From: JADHMP01 sp016779985
GTDB lineage: Bacteria; Bacteroidota; Bacteroidia; Flavobacteriales; Flavobacteriaceae
Assembly (NCBI GenBank): GCA_016779985.1
Contig: JADHMP010000002.1
Location: 1 to 64,000 of the forward strand
Direction of reading: 5' to 3'
DNA: 64,000 nt
Position numbers and translations under genes: made by a program. The notes under the pieces were generated by a model that saw only the letters and a list, made by a program, of their open reading frames with translations, was not told the origin of the DNA and did not search any database. Shown here in pieces: positions 45,465 to 54,947 of the stretch (position 1 is the first letter of the stretch; each line of letters starts with the position of its first letter).

Positions 45465-45920
45465 TTATTTTGATTGGCTTAATTTATAAAACACGATGAG
45501 TATTCCGCTTATTGGAATGACAGCATACACGGCTGCCAGGGGAATTTGAAGAGCTGGAGAGTATTGTTCTAACTTGAAAGTTATGTAAACCAGACGTCCA
45601 CCCCCTATAACCATTCCAAAAAAAGCGAAACCCAAAACACTGAGACGAATCAACTGAGCTATTAATTGTTGTCCTTTGGCACTGGCTTTTTTGGCCAACA
45701 CATCGATGGCAACATGTTCATTTTTTCCGGCCACATAGGCAGCTCCTAACAGACCTAGCCAAATCATCAGATAGCGTGCTAACTCATCTGTGAATGAGCT
45801 TGGTGAGTCGGTGAAAAAACGAGTAAAAACTTGCCAAATCACATTGACTACCATGGCTGACAAAATGAAAACAAGAATATTTTCTACGCTTCTATCAATT
45901 ATTTTTCTCCAACTTTTCAT
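45465..45920 (-). CDS. TRAP transporter small permease (DctQ)
   Basis: The 151-residue protein has four predicted membrane helices with the DctQ pattern: SVENILVFILSAMVVNVIWQVFTRF, ELARYLMIWLGLLGAAYVAG, KNEHVAIDVL, and a last helix PLAAVYAVIPISGILIVFY. It completes the tripartite transporter with DctM and DctP. I use the ATG at 45920; an upstream TTG would extend it. The start overlaps the end of the dctP gene by 26 bases. Confidence 0.9.
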   Translation of the reverse strand: MKSWRKIIDRSVENILVFILSAMVVNVIWQVFTRFFTDSPSSFTDELARYLMIWLGLLGAAYVAGKNEHVAIDVLAKKASAKGQQLIAQLIRLSVLGFAFFGMVIGGGRLVYITFKLEQYSPALQIPLAAVYAVIPISGILIVFYKLSQSK

Positions 45921-46887
45921 TTTGTATACGTTCAATTAATTTAGCCATTTCAGCATCTTCTCTGAAGGCATGATACATTTGCTTGGTGGCTTCCTGAAAA
46001 GGTTTTTTGTCTGGATAACTCACTTCAACACCTGCCTCTATCACAGCTTGCAAGGATTCATTTTCAGATTGAATCCACAATTCCCTTTGATCGGGAATAG
46101 ATCGTGTTATAGCTTCTTGTAACCAGTTTTGCTCTTGTTTGCTGAGCCGGTTCCAAAGGTGTGTGCTCACTAAAATAAAATCAGGAATCATGGTATGTTC
46201 ATCAATTATATAGTATTTACACACTTCATAATGTCTTGACAAATAAAAACTGGGTGGGTTATTTTCAGCACCGTCAACCACCCCTTGCTGTATAGCGGTG
46301 TAAAGTTCCCCCCACGAAATTGGAGTAGGGGACCCACCTAATTGTTTTACCATTTCTAATGCAGAGATACTTTCTTGCACTCTAATTTTTAAACCATTAA
46401 GATCTTTAGGTGTTGCGACAGGTCGTTCTCTTGTGTAAAAGCTTCTACTGCCCGAATCATAATAGCCTAAGCCTTTCAGCCAAAAACTTTCACCTTCTTC
46501 AAGGAGTTCTTGACCAATGGGTCCGTCTAAGACTCTAAAAAGATGCGCTTTGTCTTCAAATAGGAAAGGGAGCCCAAATATTCGCAATTTAGGCGCAAAA
46601 TTTTCCATCACAGCGCCAGACACTTTTGTCATATCAAGGCTACCAATTTGAAGCAGCTCTAGACATTCTCTTTCACTTCCCAGTTGTTGACTTGGATAAA
46701 TATGAAGTGACATTTTTCCTTGAGAAATTTCATCCAGATAGCCTGCTGCTTTTACCATAGCTTTGTGAACTGAATGGGTCACATCAAGACCATGACCAAG
46801 TCGAATGATTCTTTTGCTGCTGACATTACCACAGCCTAAAAAGATGAGAGCAGTTAAACTGTATAAACAATAATTTAAACGCTCCAT
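45895..46887 (-). CDS. TRAP transporter substrate-binding lipoprotein (DctP)
   Basis: The 330-residue protein has a short lipoprotein signal (lipobox FLGC) and the DctP/TAXI-like TRAP periplasmic binding fold: IRLGHGLDVTHSVHKAM, SLHIYPSQQLGSERECLELLQIG, IFGLPFLFEDKAHLFRVLDG, LNGLKIRVQESISALEMVKQLGGSPTPISWGELYTAIQQGVVDGAENN. The conserved KIRV Arg that binds the substrate carboxylate is present. Being a lipoprotein rather than a free periplasmic protein is a variation also seen elsewhere in Bacteroidota. It overlaps the aldolase stop by 1 base. Confidence 0.92.
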   Translation of the reverse strand: MERLNYCLYSLTALIFLGCGNVSSKRIIRLGHGLDVTHSVHKAMVKAAGYLDEISQGKMSLHIYPSQQLGSERECLELLQIGSLDMTKVSGAVMENFAPKLRIFGLPFLFEDKAHLFRVLDGPIGQELLEEGESFWLKGLGYYDSGSRSFYTRERPVATPKDLNGLKIRVQESISALEMVKQLGGSPTPISWGELYTAIQQGVVDGAENNPPSFYLSRHYEVCKYYIIDEHTMIPDFILVSTHLWNRLSKQEQNWLQEAITRSIPDQRELWIQSENESLQAVIEAGVEVSYPDKKPFQEATKQMYHAFREDAEMAKLIERIQNEKLEKNN

Positions 46888-47558
46888 TACTTAGCTTTAA
46901 GTTTTCCGATAGTGGCAATTGTTTTTGCTGTATTTTTTTCAAGTGCATCAAAATTTTGAGTCTCTAGAATGGCTTTTGAAATCAATTTTGACCCCATTCC
47001 AACGCAAGTCACTCCAGCCTCAAACCATTGTTTTAAATTTTCTGGATCTGTACTCACTCCACCAGTGGGCATAATACTTGTCCAAGGTTGTGGTCCTTTG
47101 ATGGCTTTAACAAATTCGGGACCATAAATATTTCCCGGAAAGAGTTTTACTATTTCAGCACCCATTTCTTCTGCCTTAGCAATTTCGGTCAAACTACCAC
47201 AACCAGGAGACCAAAGCACTTTTCTCCTATTGCACACAATGGCAATATCCTCTCTAAACACAGGTGTTACTATAAAATTCGCTCCGTTTTGCATGTAATA
47301 ACTAGCTGAAGAGGCATCAGTAACAGAACCTACGCCCAAAATCATTCCGGGCAGATTTGTTGAAGCATGATCAATAAGCTCCCGAAACACTTCATGTGCA
47401 AAATCCCCTCTATGAGTAAACTCTAAAAGGCGAGCCCCGCCTTTATAACATGCTGAGAGAACTTCTTTAGCCAATGCTACATCCTGATGATAAAATAGGG
47501 GAACCAAACCGCTCCCTTGCATTTCGTTGATAACTTGATGTCTTGTAAATTGTGCCAT
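46887..47558 (-). CDS. KDPG/KHG aldolase (Eda-type)
   Basis: The 223-residue protein is a class I aldolase splitting 2-keto-3-deoxy-6-phosphogluconate to pyruvate and glyceraldehyde-3-phosphate. It contains GLVPLFYHQDVALAKEVLSACYKGGARLLEFTHRGD, GVGSVTDASSASYYMQNGANFIVTPVF, the Schiff-base Lys in AEIVKLFPGN, and IMPTGGVSTDPENLKQWFEAGVTCVGMGS. I take the ATG at 47558; a longer frame upstream overlaps kdgK and has no similarity to the family. It overlaps dctP by one base. Confidence 0.94.
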   Translation of the reverse strand: MAQFTRHQVINEMQGSGLVPLFYHQDVALAKEVLSACYKGGARLLEFTHRGDFAHEVFRELIDHASTNLPGMILGVGSVTDASSASYYMQNGANFIVTPVFREDIAIVCNRRKVLWSPGCGSLTEIAKAEEMGAEIVKLFPGNIYGPEFVKAIKGPQPWTSIMPTGGVSTDPENLKQWFEAGVTCVGMGSKLISKAILETQNFDALEKNTAKTIATIGKLKAK

Positions 47559-47566
47559 ATGCTTAT

Positions 47567-48607
47567 TTAACGTGCTACTCTTCCGGAGGCATCTCCTCCC
47601 ATTAATTTTTCTACTTCTGCCACTGTGACCAAGTTCGCATCTCCTTTGATAGTGTGCTTTAAACAAGAGGCTGCTACGGCAAAGTCTAACGCCTTTTGAT
47701 CTTCGTTGGGATAAGTTAAAAGACCATAGATTAAGCCCCCCATAAAAGAATCTCCACCACCTACACGATCTACAATATGTGTGATTTGATATTGTTTACT
47801 TTCAAACATTTTATCTCCATCAAAAAGTACTCCAGCCCAAGTATTGTGAGAAGCAGAAATAGAGCCTCTAAGGGTTGTAATGACTTTTCTTGCCTTTGGG
47901 AATTTTTTCATCATCTGTTTGCAAACAGACAGAAATTTTTGAGCAGACACTTGGTCACCTTCTTTGGTGACATCTAGACCGTCTGGTTTTATGCCAAAAT
48001 GCATTTCAGCGTCTTCTTCATTCCCTAATATAACATCACAATAAGAGGTTAATTCTGTCATGATTGCTTCTCGGTCACCTTTGTATTTCCATAATTTGGC
48101 CCTATAATTGAGATCAGTTGAAATTGTTATGCCCATCTCACTGGCTATTTTCACTGCCTCAAGGCAAGCATCAGCTGCTCCCTGAGAAATTGCTGGTGTG
48201 ATGCCAGTCCAATGAAACCACTGTGTATTTTTAAAGATTTTTTTCCAATCGATCATGCCAGGTTCAATGGTGGCCATTGCTGAATGGGCTCTATCATAAA
48301 CAACTTTACTGCCCCTATTTACCGCTCCTGTTTCTAAAAAATAAATTCCTAAGCGGTCTCCACCTCGCTCAATGTGTTCAGTGTTGACACCTCTCTTGCG
48401 CATTTCCATCAAGGCACATTGACCAATGTCATTTTCTGGCAAACGTGTCACAAAACTTACAGGAATACCGTAGTTGGCTAGTGATACTGCCACGTTTGAC
48501 TCTCCTCCTCCATAAATAATATCAAAAGATTGTGTTTGAGAAAAACGTAAAAATTGTGGAGGTGCCAATCGAAGCATGATTTCACCAAAAGTCACTACTT
48601 GTTGCAT
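47567..48607 (-). CDS. kdgK: 2-keto-3-deoxygluconate kinase
   Basis: The 346-residue protein is a PfkB-family kinase with LAPPQFLRFSQTQSFDIIYGGGESNVAVSLA near the N terminus and the ATP/anion-hole signature DRVGGGDSFMGGLIYGLL near the C terminus (Asp in GGGDS as base). In context it phosphorylates 2-keto-3-deoxygluconate to KDPG. A GxNxSVN-type gluconokinase or fructokinase would look similar, so the substrate rests on neighbouring genes. Eight bases separate it from the aldolase gene. Confidence 0.92.
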   Translation of the reverse strand: MQQVVTFGEIMLRLAPPQFLRFSQTQSFDIIYGGGESNVAVSLANYGIPVSFVTRLPENDIGQCALMEMRKRGVNTEHIERGGDRLGIYFLETGAVNRGSKVVYDRAHSAMATIEPGMIDWKKIFKNTQWFHWTGITPAISQGAADACLEAVKIASEMGITISTDLNYRAKLWKYKGDREAIMTELTSYCDVILGNEEDAEMHFGIKPDGLDVTKEGDQVSAQKFLSVCKQMMKKFPKARKVITTLRGSISASHNTWAGVLFDGDKMFESKQYQITHIVDRVGGGDSFMGGLIYGLLTYPNEDQKALDFAVAASCLKHTIKGDANLVTVAEVEKLMGGDASGRVAR

Positions 48608-48637
48608 GTTAAATTCTAATTGGTTGTTAAATATAAA

Positions 48638-50035
48638 TTAAAAGTTAAAATAATTTTTAGCATTGTAATAACAGATATCACTTAGAATTTTTCCAATCCA
48701 ATCTTTATCATTGGGTAAAAGCCCTTTTTCTATATCATTTCCAAAAAGAGAACAAACTAATCGTCTAAAATATTCATGTCTTGGGAAAGATAAAAAACTT
48801 CTAGAATCAGTTAGCATACCCACAAAACAGCTTATCAGTCCCATATTAGAAAGGGTATTGATTTGATCGGTCATGCCATCAATTTGATCTAAAAACCACC
48901 ACCCTGAGCCCCATTGCACTTTTCCTTTAAAAGAGCCATCATTAAAATTACCTATCATAGATGCCATCATAGCATTGTCAGCAGGATTTAGGTTGTAAAG
49001 AATTGTTTTGGCAAGTTGGTTATTTTGATCAAGCTGGTCTAGGAAATTGGAGAGGGCTTGTGTTATAGGATATGTTCCTATTGAGTCCCAGCCAGTGTCA
49101 GGTCCAAGCAGATTAAACATCCTACTGTTATTGTTGCGCATTGCTCCAAGATGAAATTGCTGTACCCAACCTTTTTTATGATAAGCTTTACTTAAAAAGA
49201 CTAAAATAGCAGTTTGAAACTGTTGTGATTCTTTTTTATTTAGTGCCGTGCCATTTCTCCTTTTTTCAAAAATGGAATTAATTTCTTGTTGAGAAGCTTC
49301 TTCAAAGGGAACATAATTTAAACCATGATCAGATAAACGGCATCCTTTCTCGTGAAAATAATCGATCCGCTTTAAGAGCGCATCGCATAAGTTTTGATAG
49401 GTCTGAATGTCAAAATCAGCTACTTTTTCCAATTGATTTATATAGTCATTATACTGAGGAGAATCAATCAATATCGATTTGTCAGGTCGAAAAGCTGTAC
49501 TTACTTTGATACTGAAAGTTGAATTTGCAATTTGATCGTGATAGCCCAAGGAATCTACAGGGTCCTCGGTGGTGCAAAGCGATTCAACATGCATCATTTT
49601 CAATAAACCTTGCGTACTAAAATCTTTTTGCTTCACTAGAGCAGAGGTTTTTTTATAAATCGCTTCAGCATTACTTTCATTGAGGATTTCAAAATGTGAA
49701 AAATATCTTGCCAGTTCTAAGTGTGTCCAATGGAACAGTGGATTGCGAATCATCGAGGGCACTGCGCCAGCAAATGTCTTAAACTTCTCATAGCTTGAAG
49801 CGTTGCCTGTGATATATTTTTCTTCAATCCCGAGTGTTCTTAGGGCCCGCCATTTATAGTGGTCACCTTCAAGCCATAGCGCAGTGATATCCTCAAATTG
49901 TTTATTTTCAGCGATGTCTTTTGGAGGCAAATGGTTGTGATAATCAATAATTGGATGATTTTTCACATAATCATGATAGAGCTGTTTTGCCGAATTATTT
50001 TCTAAAAGAAAATCATCATGAATAAATGTCCCCAT
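48638..50035 (-). CDS. uxaC: Glucuronate isomerase
   Basis: The 465-residue protein has the UxaC signature: HPIIDYHNHLPPKDIAENKQFEDI with HxH metal ligands at 33 and 35, LCTTEDPVDSLGYH, TAFRPDKS, and GMLTDSRSFLSFPRHEYFRRL near the C terminus. It converts glucuronate to fructuronate and galacturonate to tagaturonate. It is the first gene of the leftward operon, 186 bases from the divergent susC start, and its promoter region contains the palindromic operator. Confidence 0.95.
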   Translation of the reverse strand: MGTFIHDDFLLENNSAKQLYHDYVKNHPIIDYHNHLPPKDIAENKQFEDITALWLEGDHYKWRALRTLGIEEKYITGNASSYEKFKTFAGAVPSMIRNPLFHWTHLELARYFSHFEILNESNAEAIYKKTSALVKQKDFSTQGLLKMMHVESLCTTEDPVDSLGYHDQIANSTFSIKVSTAFRPDKSILIDSPQYNDYINQLEKVADFDIQTYQNLCDALLKRIDYFHEKGCRLSDHGLNYVPFEEASQQEINSIFEKRRNGTALNKKESQQFQTAILVFLSKAYHKKGWVQQFHLGAMRNNNSRMFNLLGPDTGWDSIGTYPITQALSNFLDQLDQNNQLAKTILYNLNPADNAMMASMIGNFNDGSFKGKVQWGSGWWFLDQIDGMTDQINTLSNMGLISCFVGMLTDSRSFLSFPRHEYFRRLVCSLFGNDIEKGLLPNDKDWIGKILSDICYYNAKNYFNF

Positions 50036-50132
50036 ATTTACTGTAATTTTAGTATAAAATTATTGTTTGTATGCCTATATCCTAATCATATTATTTATAA
50101 GAAATATTATATTATCTTTTGAATATTAAATA

Positions 50133-50165
50133 TTTGACATACTTTAGAAGCAAATCTTATTTTTT
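50133..50165 (+). promoter_or_regulatory. Possible promoter of susC
   Basis: TTTG (50133-50136) is followed after 21 bases by TATTTTTT (50158-50165), an imperfect TAnnTTTG box. The palindromic operator starts seven bases downstream, where the transcription start should lie, a layout that fits repression by blocking initiation. Confidence 0.3.
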
Positions 50166-50171
50166 TAAAAA

Positions 50172-50187
50172 TCGTTAACGTTAACGA
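50172..50187. promoter_or_regulatory. Palindromic operator upstream of susC/uxaC (LacI-type)
   Basis: TCGTTAACGTTAACGA is a perfect 16-bp palindrome with a central CG, as LacI-family operators have. An identical copy lies at 60544-60559. It is 34 bases upstream of the susC start codon and about 136 bases upstream of the uxaC start, between the divergent transcripts. The LacI-type regulator gene at 54946-55998 is the obvious candidate to bind it. Confidence 0.75.
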
Positions 50188-50221
50188 AAATAATTAAAAT
50201 AAACTTAAAACAAACAAGCAA

Positions 50222-53200
50222 ATGAAAAATTTAATCTTACAAACATTTCACTTGTGCCTGTTCTTGGGAGCAGCCCTCGTTTATGGGCAAGGCACAGTAG
50301 GTGGTGTGGTTACAGATGATGAGACAGGCACTCCTCTTCCAGGAGTTAATGTGCTCATCCAAGGAACAACCACAGGTGTTTCAACAGACTTTGATGGGAA
50401 CTATTCAATTCAAGCCGAAGATGGACAGGTGTTGGAATTTTCTTATTTAGGTTTTGAAGTACAAACTATAACTGTAAGTGGAGACCAACTTGATGTTTCT
50501 TTACAGCCTTCAACCAATTTTCTTGATGAGATTGTAGTGACAGGTTACGGAACACAAAGTAGAAGAGAAGTAACTGCTTCTATTGCTACCGTTAATGCAG
50601 AAAACATTGAACGAATAGCTACTGGTAGTGGGGTTGATGCTATCAAAGGTCAAGTAGCTGGAGTTGACATTACTTCTAGTGGTGGTCGTCCTGGTCAAAA
50701 CCCAGTAGTGCGTGTTCGTGGTCGTCGATCCCTTTCGGCTTCTAACGACCCGCTGTATGTGATTGACGGAATTCCTCAAACCAGTAGCACTGGAGATGGA
50801 GCCATTTTTGATATTAATCCACAGGACATTAAGTCTATGGAAATTTTAAAAGATGCAGCTGCAACAGCCATCTACGGATCTCGAGGGGCAAATGGTGTAA
50901 TCTTAATTACGACCAAAAGAGGGCGTACAGGAAAAACAAAGATTAATTATTCTGGTTATTATGGAATAACTTCCGTTACAAATGTCCCCGACATGATGAA
51001 CGGAGAAGAATGGGCCAATGCAAGACGTGAAGCTTTTCGTCAAGACGAAAATAATAGATTTGTTTATAATGGAACCATTCAAAGCGATCAAATTTCTTTT
51101 GATGGCGACCCTATCCAATTGGAAGCTATTGCTGCAGGACGTTCTTTTGATTTTCTAGATGCTGTTTTAAAGCAAGGGTTCCAAAACAGCCATCAACTTT
51201 CTGCCAATGGCGGATCCGAAAACACACAATATAATGTGTCCTTAGGTTACTTTAAAGAAGATGGGATAATTGATAATATGGATTTTGAACGAATTACAGG
51301 TCGTATCAATTTAGACCACAGAATTAATGATACTTTTAAATTTGGCATCTCTATGTTGCTGAGTAATTCTAAAAACAATTGGGGATCTTCAGCAGTTATG
51401 GGAGAATCGTTAGGGAACATTCCATTAGCAAAACCTTATGATGAAAATGGAGAATTACGGTTCTTTGCTTTTAATGATGGTATCCGAACCAACCCATTGA
51501 GTGAATTGGTCCCAGGAGCTTACATCGATGAGCGTTTGTCAACTCGATTATTTGCTCCGGTGTATTTACAAATTAGTTTGATGGACGGACTACAATTTAC
51601 TTCTACTTTTGGCCCTGATATGCGTTTTAGAAGACGTGGTGAGTTTCGTGATAGCTTCACCAATGACAACCGTGGCGGTCCTGCCGACGCTGAAGTAGAA
51701 CACAAAAGAGAATTTGGTTTTACACTTGAAAACCTCTTGACCTATAATAAAGAGCTAGGGCCGGGTAATCTAAAAGTTACTTTACTACAATCTGTTCAAG
51801 AGTCACGTGTTGAATTTGCTAAGTCTGAAGTATTAAACTTGCCCTACTCGTCCCAATTGTTCTATAACATAGGAACGGCTGAAGTTAAAGGAAACCTTTC
51901 TTCAGGTCTTGAAGAATGGCAGTTGCAATCCTATATGGGTCGTTTAAATTATGATATCGAGGGTAAATATTTATTTCAAGCTTCGCTTCGTGCAGATGGT
52001 TCTTCTCGTTTGGCTGAAGGAAACAAGTGGGCTTACTTCCCAGGAGTTTCTGCCGGTTGGAGAATGTTGGAAGACCTAGCACCAGACAATGCTACTTTTG
52101 ATGAATTAAAACTGAGAGTGTCTTATGGTGAAGTAGGAAACACAGCAATTGCACCTTATCAAACGCAAGGAGCACTGGCCAGAACCACCTATGCGTGGGA
52201 TGAAACACCCGCTTTTGGATATCGTTTGAATGACATCCCTAATTCAGACTTAGGATGGGAAATTTCTAAAACACTAGACTTTGGTTTTGATTATAGCTTG
52301 CTAGATGGAAGAATCTCGGGTGCGTTTGATTATTATATAACGAACACAACAGACCTACTACTGGCTCGTAACTTGCCTTACACCTCAGGATATACTAGTG
52401 TATTCCAAAATGTGGGTGCCACAAAAACAAATGGTATTGAATTTAATGTTAATGCGGCAGTAGTAGAAACAGATAATTTTTCTTGGAATGTGGACTTTAA
52501 TATCTCTGGATATGACGAAGAAATTGTTGAATTAGCACTGAAAGACGCCAATGGTAATCCGTTGGATGATGCGGGTAATGAATGGTTTATCGGACAACCC
52601 ATTAGAGTGTTTTTTGACTATACAAAAGCAGGTATTTGGCAATTAAACGAAGCGGCTCAAGCTGCTGCTGTTCAAGGAACTGATCCTGGACAGATTAAAT
52701 TGGCTGATCTTGATGGTGATGGTAGCATTACCCCTAACGATAGAAGTGTAATTGGTAGTGATGTTCCTGATTTCTTTGGAGGGATTACCAACACGTTCAC
52801 CTTCGGAAACTTTGACCTAAGCGCTTTCTTATATTTCCGTCAAGGACATATGATACGAAGTAACTTCCATATAAGTAATGCAAATGGACAGTTTAGATAC
52901 AATCACTTAGACGTAGATTATTGGACACCCAATAATCCTACAAACAACTATCCAAGACCTAACTTTACGCAAGAAAGACCTGAAAATGGTTCAACCCTTA
53001 CGTATTTTGATGGTAGTTATTTAAAATTGCGTAATGTAACTTTAGGTTATAATTTTGACAATGATATGGCTTCCAAAATGGGATTGTCTAGTTTGAGGGC
53101 CTATGTGCAAGGACAAAACCTATGGTTTAGTTCTGAATATGATACTTTTGATCCTGAAATTGGTGAAGCTTCTTTGGGAAGTGGAACAACACCGAGCTCG

Positions 53201-53236
53201 AGCTTAGTGGCCTTTGGAATCAAAGCTGGATTTTAA
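50222..53236 (+). CDS. SusC-like TonB-dependent receptor
   Basis: The 1004-residue protein has a signal peptide, an N-terminal CarboxypepD_reg-like domain (about 24-108), a TonB-box-like DEIVVTGYGTQ (about 101-111), a plug domain with LYVIDGIPQ and DAAATAIYGSRGANGVILITTKRG, and a C-terminal beta barrel ending in a Phe. An EF-hand-like DLDGDGSITPND loop lies in the barrel region, as is common in this family. With SusD it forms an outer-membrane pedal-bin-type importer of oligosaccharides. It is followed 28 bases later by susD. Confidence 0.97.
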   Translation: MKNLILQTFHLCLFLGAALVYGQGTVGGVVTDDETGTPLPGVNVLIQGTTTGVSTDFDGNYSIQAEDGQVLEFSYLGFEVQTITVSGDQLDVSLQPSTNFLDEIVVTGYGTQSRREVTASIATVNAENIERIATGSGVDAIKGQVAGVDITSSGGRPGQNPVVRVRGRRSLSASNDPLYVIDGIPQTSSTGDGAIFDINPQDIKSMEILKDAAATAIYGSRGANGVILITTKRGRTGKTKINYSGYYGITSVTNVPDMMNGEEWANARREAFRQDENNRFVYNGTIQSDQISFDGDPIQLEAIAAGRSFDFLDAVLKQGFQNSHQLSANGGSENTQYNVSLGYFKEDGIIDNMDFERITGRINLDHRINDTFKFGISMLLSNSKNNWGSSAVMGESLGNIPLAKPYDENGELRFFAFNDGIRTNPLSELVPGAYIDERLSTRLFAPVYLQISLMDGLQFTSTFGPDMRFRRRGEFRDSFTNDNRGGPADAEVEHKREFGFTLENLLTYNKELGPGNLKVTLLQSVQESRVEFAKSEVLNLPYSSQLFYNIGTAEVKGNLSSGLEEWQLQSYMGRLNYDIEGKYLFQASLRADGSSRLAEGNKWAYFPGVSAGWRMLEDLAPDNATFDELKLRVSYGEVGNTAIAPYQTQGALARTTYAWDETPAFGYRLNDIPNSDLGWEISKTLDFGFDYSLLDGRISGAFDYYITNTTDLLLARNLPYTSGYTSVFQNVGATKTNGIEFNVNAAVVETDNFSWNVDFNISGYDEEIVELALKDANGNPLDDAGNEWFIGQPIRVFFDYTKAGIWQLNEAAQAAAVQGTDPGQIKLADLDGDGSITPNDRSVIGSDVPDFFGGITNTFTFGNFDLSAFLYFRQGHMIRSNFHISNANGQFRYNHLDVDYWTPNNPTNNYPRPNFTQERPENGSTLTYFDGSYLKLRNVTLGYNFDNDMASKMGLSSLRAYVQGQNLWFSSEYDTFDPEIGEASLGSGTTPSSSLVAFGIKAGF

Positions 53237-53264
53237 TTATTAAATATTTATTAAAATATAAAAG

Positions 53265-54893
53265 ATGAAAAAATTTATTCTTAAAAGCTTACTCGTTCTA
53301 GGAGCACTTTCAGTTGTTTCTTGTGAAGACTACCTCGATGAAAACAATATTGCAGACGTCTCTGCCTCCTCCTATTACACTACTGCGCAAGGTTTGGAAG
53401 ATGCAGTGAAAGCCACTTACGGAATCATAAAAGAATTTTATGGAACGGAATTGGGTTTCTCTATGAATGTGTTTGGGACAGACACCTATACCAATGGGGC
53501 TGACGGTAGTCACAAATATTTAAACTGGTATAACAACCAACACAACTCCTCTGCACGCTATTTTAGAGATACGTGGAGAATTTTTTATCGTGCAATTAAC
53601 CAAGCCAATGCGGTGATTAACAGAGCAGAATCAATTGAAGGGTTAGACCCAGCAGTTAAAAATGCTCGTATAGCTGAAGTACGTTTCATACGTGCTCTTT
53701 GCTATTTTAATTTGGTGCGCTATTATGGTGATGTCCACCTCTCCCTAGAAGAAACGGAGGGTGTAGAAACCGAAGCGAACAGAACACCTGCTTCTGAGGT
53801 GTATACACAGGCTATTATCCCAGATTTGCAGTTTGCTGTTAGCAATCTTCCCACATCACAATCAGATTATGGCCGTGCCACTAAGCCTGCTGCACAATTT
53901 TTGTTTGCCAAAGTACATCTCACAGCCTCTCAAGGAAGTGCTGCTGAAGCTGTTTCTTTAATGACAAGCGTGATTAATGATTATGGCTTTTCTTTACTAG
54001 ACGAATGGTCTGATTTGTGGGATATAACCAATGAAGAAAATTCAGAAGTAGTTTGGACAATTATCAATTCTAAACAACAAGTAGATGAAGGATTAGATGG
54101 CTATGGACACCGTGGTCACCTTTATTTCTTGTTCGAATATGACAAGCAACCCGGGATGACCAGAGATACAGAAAATGGTCGTCCGTGGAAACGTTTCCGT
54201 CCAACACCACACCTTTTGAGTCTTTGGGACCGAACAAAAGATGCTCGATATGACAAAGGCTATAAGCACGTTTGGTATTCCAACAACCCTATAGCTGGAC
54301 AAAGCGTTGGCGATACGGCCCTTTATATTCCTGGTCCTGGTGTTGACAAAAACGGTGTAGATCAAGATGCTAAGTGGACTCAAGCGGCCAAGGATGGCGT
54401 GATTTATCAAGTCTACACAACTGATCAATACAACCAACGTATATTTCCATCGTTGAATAAATGGATTGATAATACGCGTCCCAACCGTCAGCACACGCAA
54501 GGACAACGAGACTTTATTCTTATGCGACTAGCTGATGCTTATTTGATTAGAGCTGAAGCAAACCATAAGCAAGGCAATAACCAAGCCGCCGCCGATGATC
54601 TCAATATCATAAGAAGAAGAGGGGCTTGGGCAGGACAAGAAGCAGCAATGGAAATTACTGCTGCAGACGTTGATGTCGATTTTATTTTGGATGAACGTGC
54701 ACGTGAGCTGGTGGGTGAAGGACACCGTTGGTTTGACCTTGTGCGCACTGGCAAATTGATTGAGCGTGTAAAAGCGCATAATATCGATGGATCTCCAAAT
54801 ATACAATCACATCATGTGCTACGGCCTATTCCTCTTGATCAAATTGATCGAACTGAAGGAGGATATGGACAAAACGCCGGTTATACCCAATAA
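53265..54893 (+). CDS. SusD/RagB-like outer-membrane lipoprotein
   Basis: The 542-residue lipoprotein (lipobox GALSVVSC) is a helical SusD/RagB fold with TPR-like repeats. Typical features: EDYLDENNIADVSASSYYTTAQGLEDAVKATYG after the lipid-anchored Cys, RFIRALCYFNLVRYYGDV, then LRLADAYLIRAEA-type LMRLADAYLIRAEANHKQG, and DERARELVGEGHRWFDLVRTGKL near the C terminus. It caps the SusC barrel and captures glycan; the ligand is predicted to be a uronate-containing oligosaccharide. A bidirectional terminator follows. Confidence 0.96.
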   Translation: MKKFILKSLLVLGALSVVSCEDYLDENNIADVSASSYYTTAQGLEDAVKATYGIIKEFYGTELGFSMNVFGTDTYTNGADGSHKYLNWYNNQHNSSARYFRDTWRIFYRAINQANAVINRAESIEGLDPAVKNARIAEVRFIRALCYFNLVRYYGDVHLSLEETEGVETEANRTPASEVYTQAIIPDLQFAVSNLPTSQSDYGRATKPAAQFLFAKVHLTASQGSAAEAVSLMTSVINDYGFSLLDEWSDLWDITNEENSEVVWTIINSKQQVDEGLDGYGHRGHLYFLFEYDKQPGMTRDTENGRPWKRFRPTPHLLSLWDRTKDARYDKGYKHVWYSNNPIAGQSVGDTALYIPGPGVDKNGVDQDAKWTQAAKDGVIYQVYTTDQYNQRIFPSLNKWIDNTRPNRQHTQGQRDFILMRLADAYLIRAEANHKQGNNQAAADDLNIIRRRGAWAGQEAAMEITAADVDVDFILDERARELVGEGHRWFDLVRTGKLIERVKAHNIDGSPNIQSHHVLRPIPLDQIDRTEGGYGQNAGYTQ

Positions 54894-54914
54894 AAAAAGC
54901 TATTATAATGCTAG

Positions 54915-54947
54915 AAAGACCACCCCAAAGGGTGGTCTTTTTTTATT
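54915..54947. terminator. Bidirectional terminator between susD and LacI gene
   Basis: AAAGACCACCC (54915-54925) pairs perfectly with GGGTGGTCTTT (54930-54940) around a 4-base loop, and is followed by T residues on the plus strand. On the minus strand it has AAAG-side A runs as T, so it can also stop the leftward LacI gene. Confidence 0.8.

Noticed and set aside
47559..47666. N-terminal extension of the KDPG aldolase frame upstream of the ATG at 47558
   Set aside because: It overlaps the end of kdgK and is Arg/Ser/Lys-rich without similarity to aldolases.
52690..52745. EF-hand-like calcium loop in SusC suggesting a dockerin or calcium-binding module
   Set aside because: DxDGDG-type loops are normal in SusC barrels, so it is not a separate domain.
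54093..54506. 137-codon open frame on the minus strand inside susD
   Set aside because: It is a shadow of the susD reading frame, with no family signal, and the SusD protein is intact across it.
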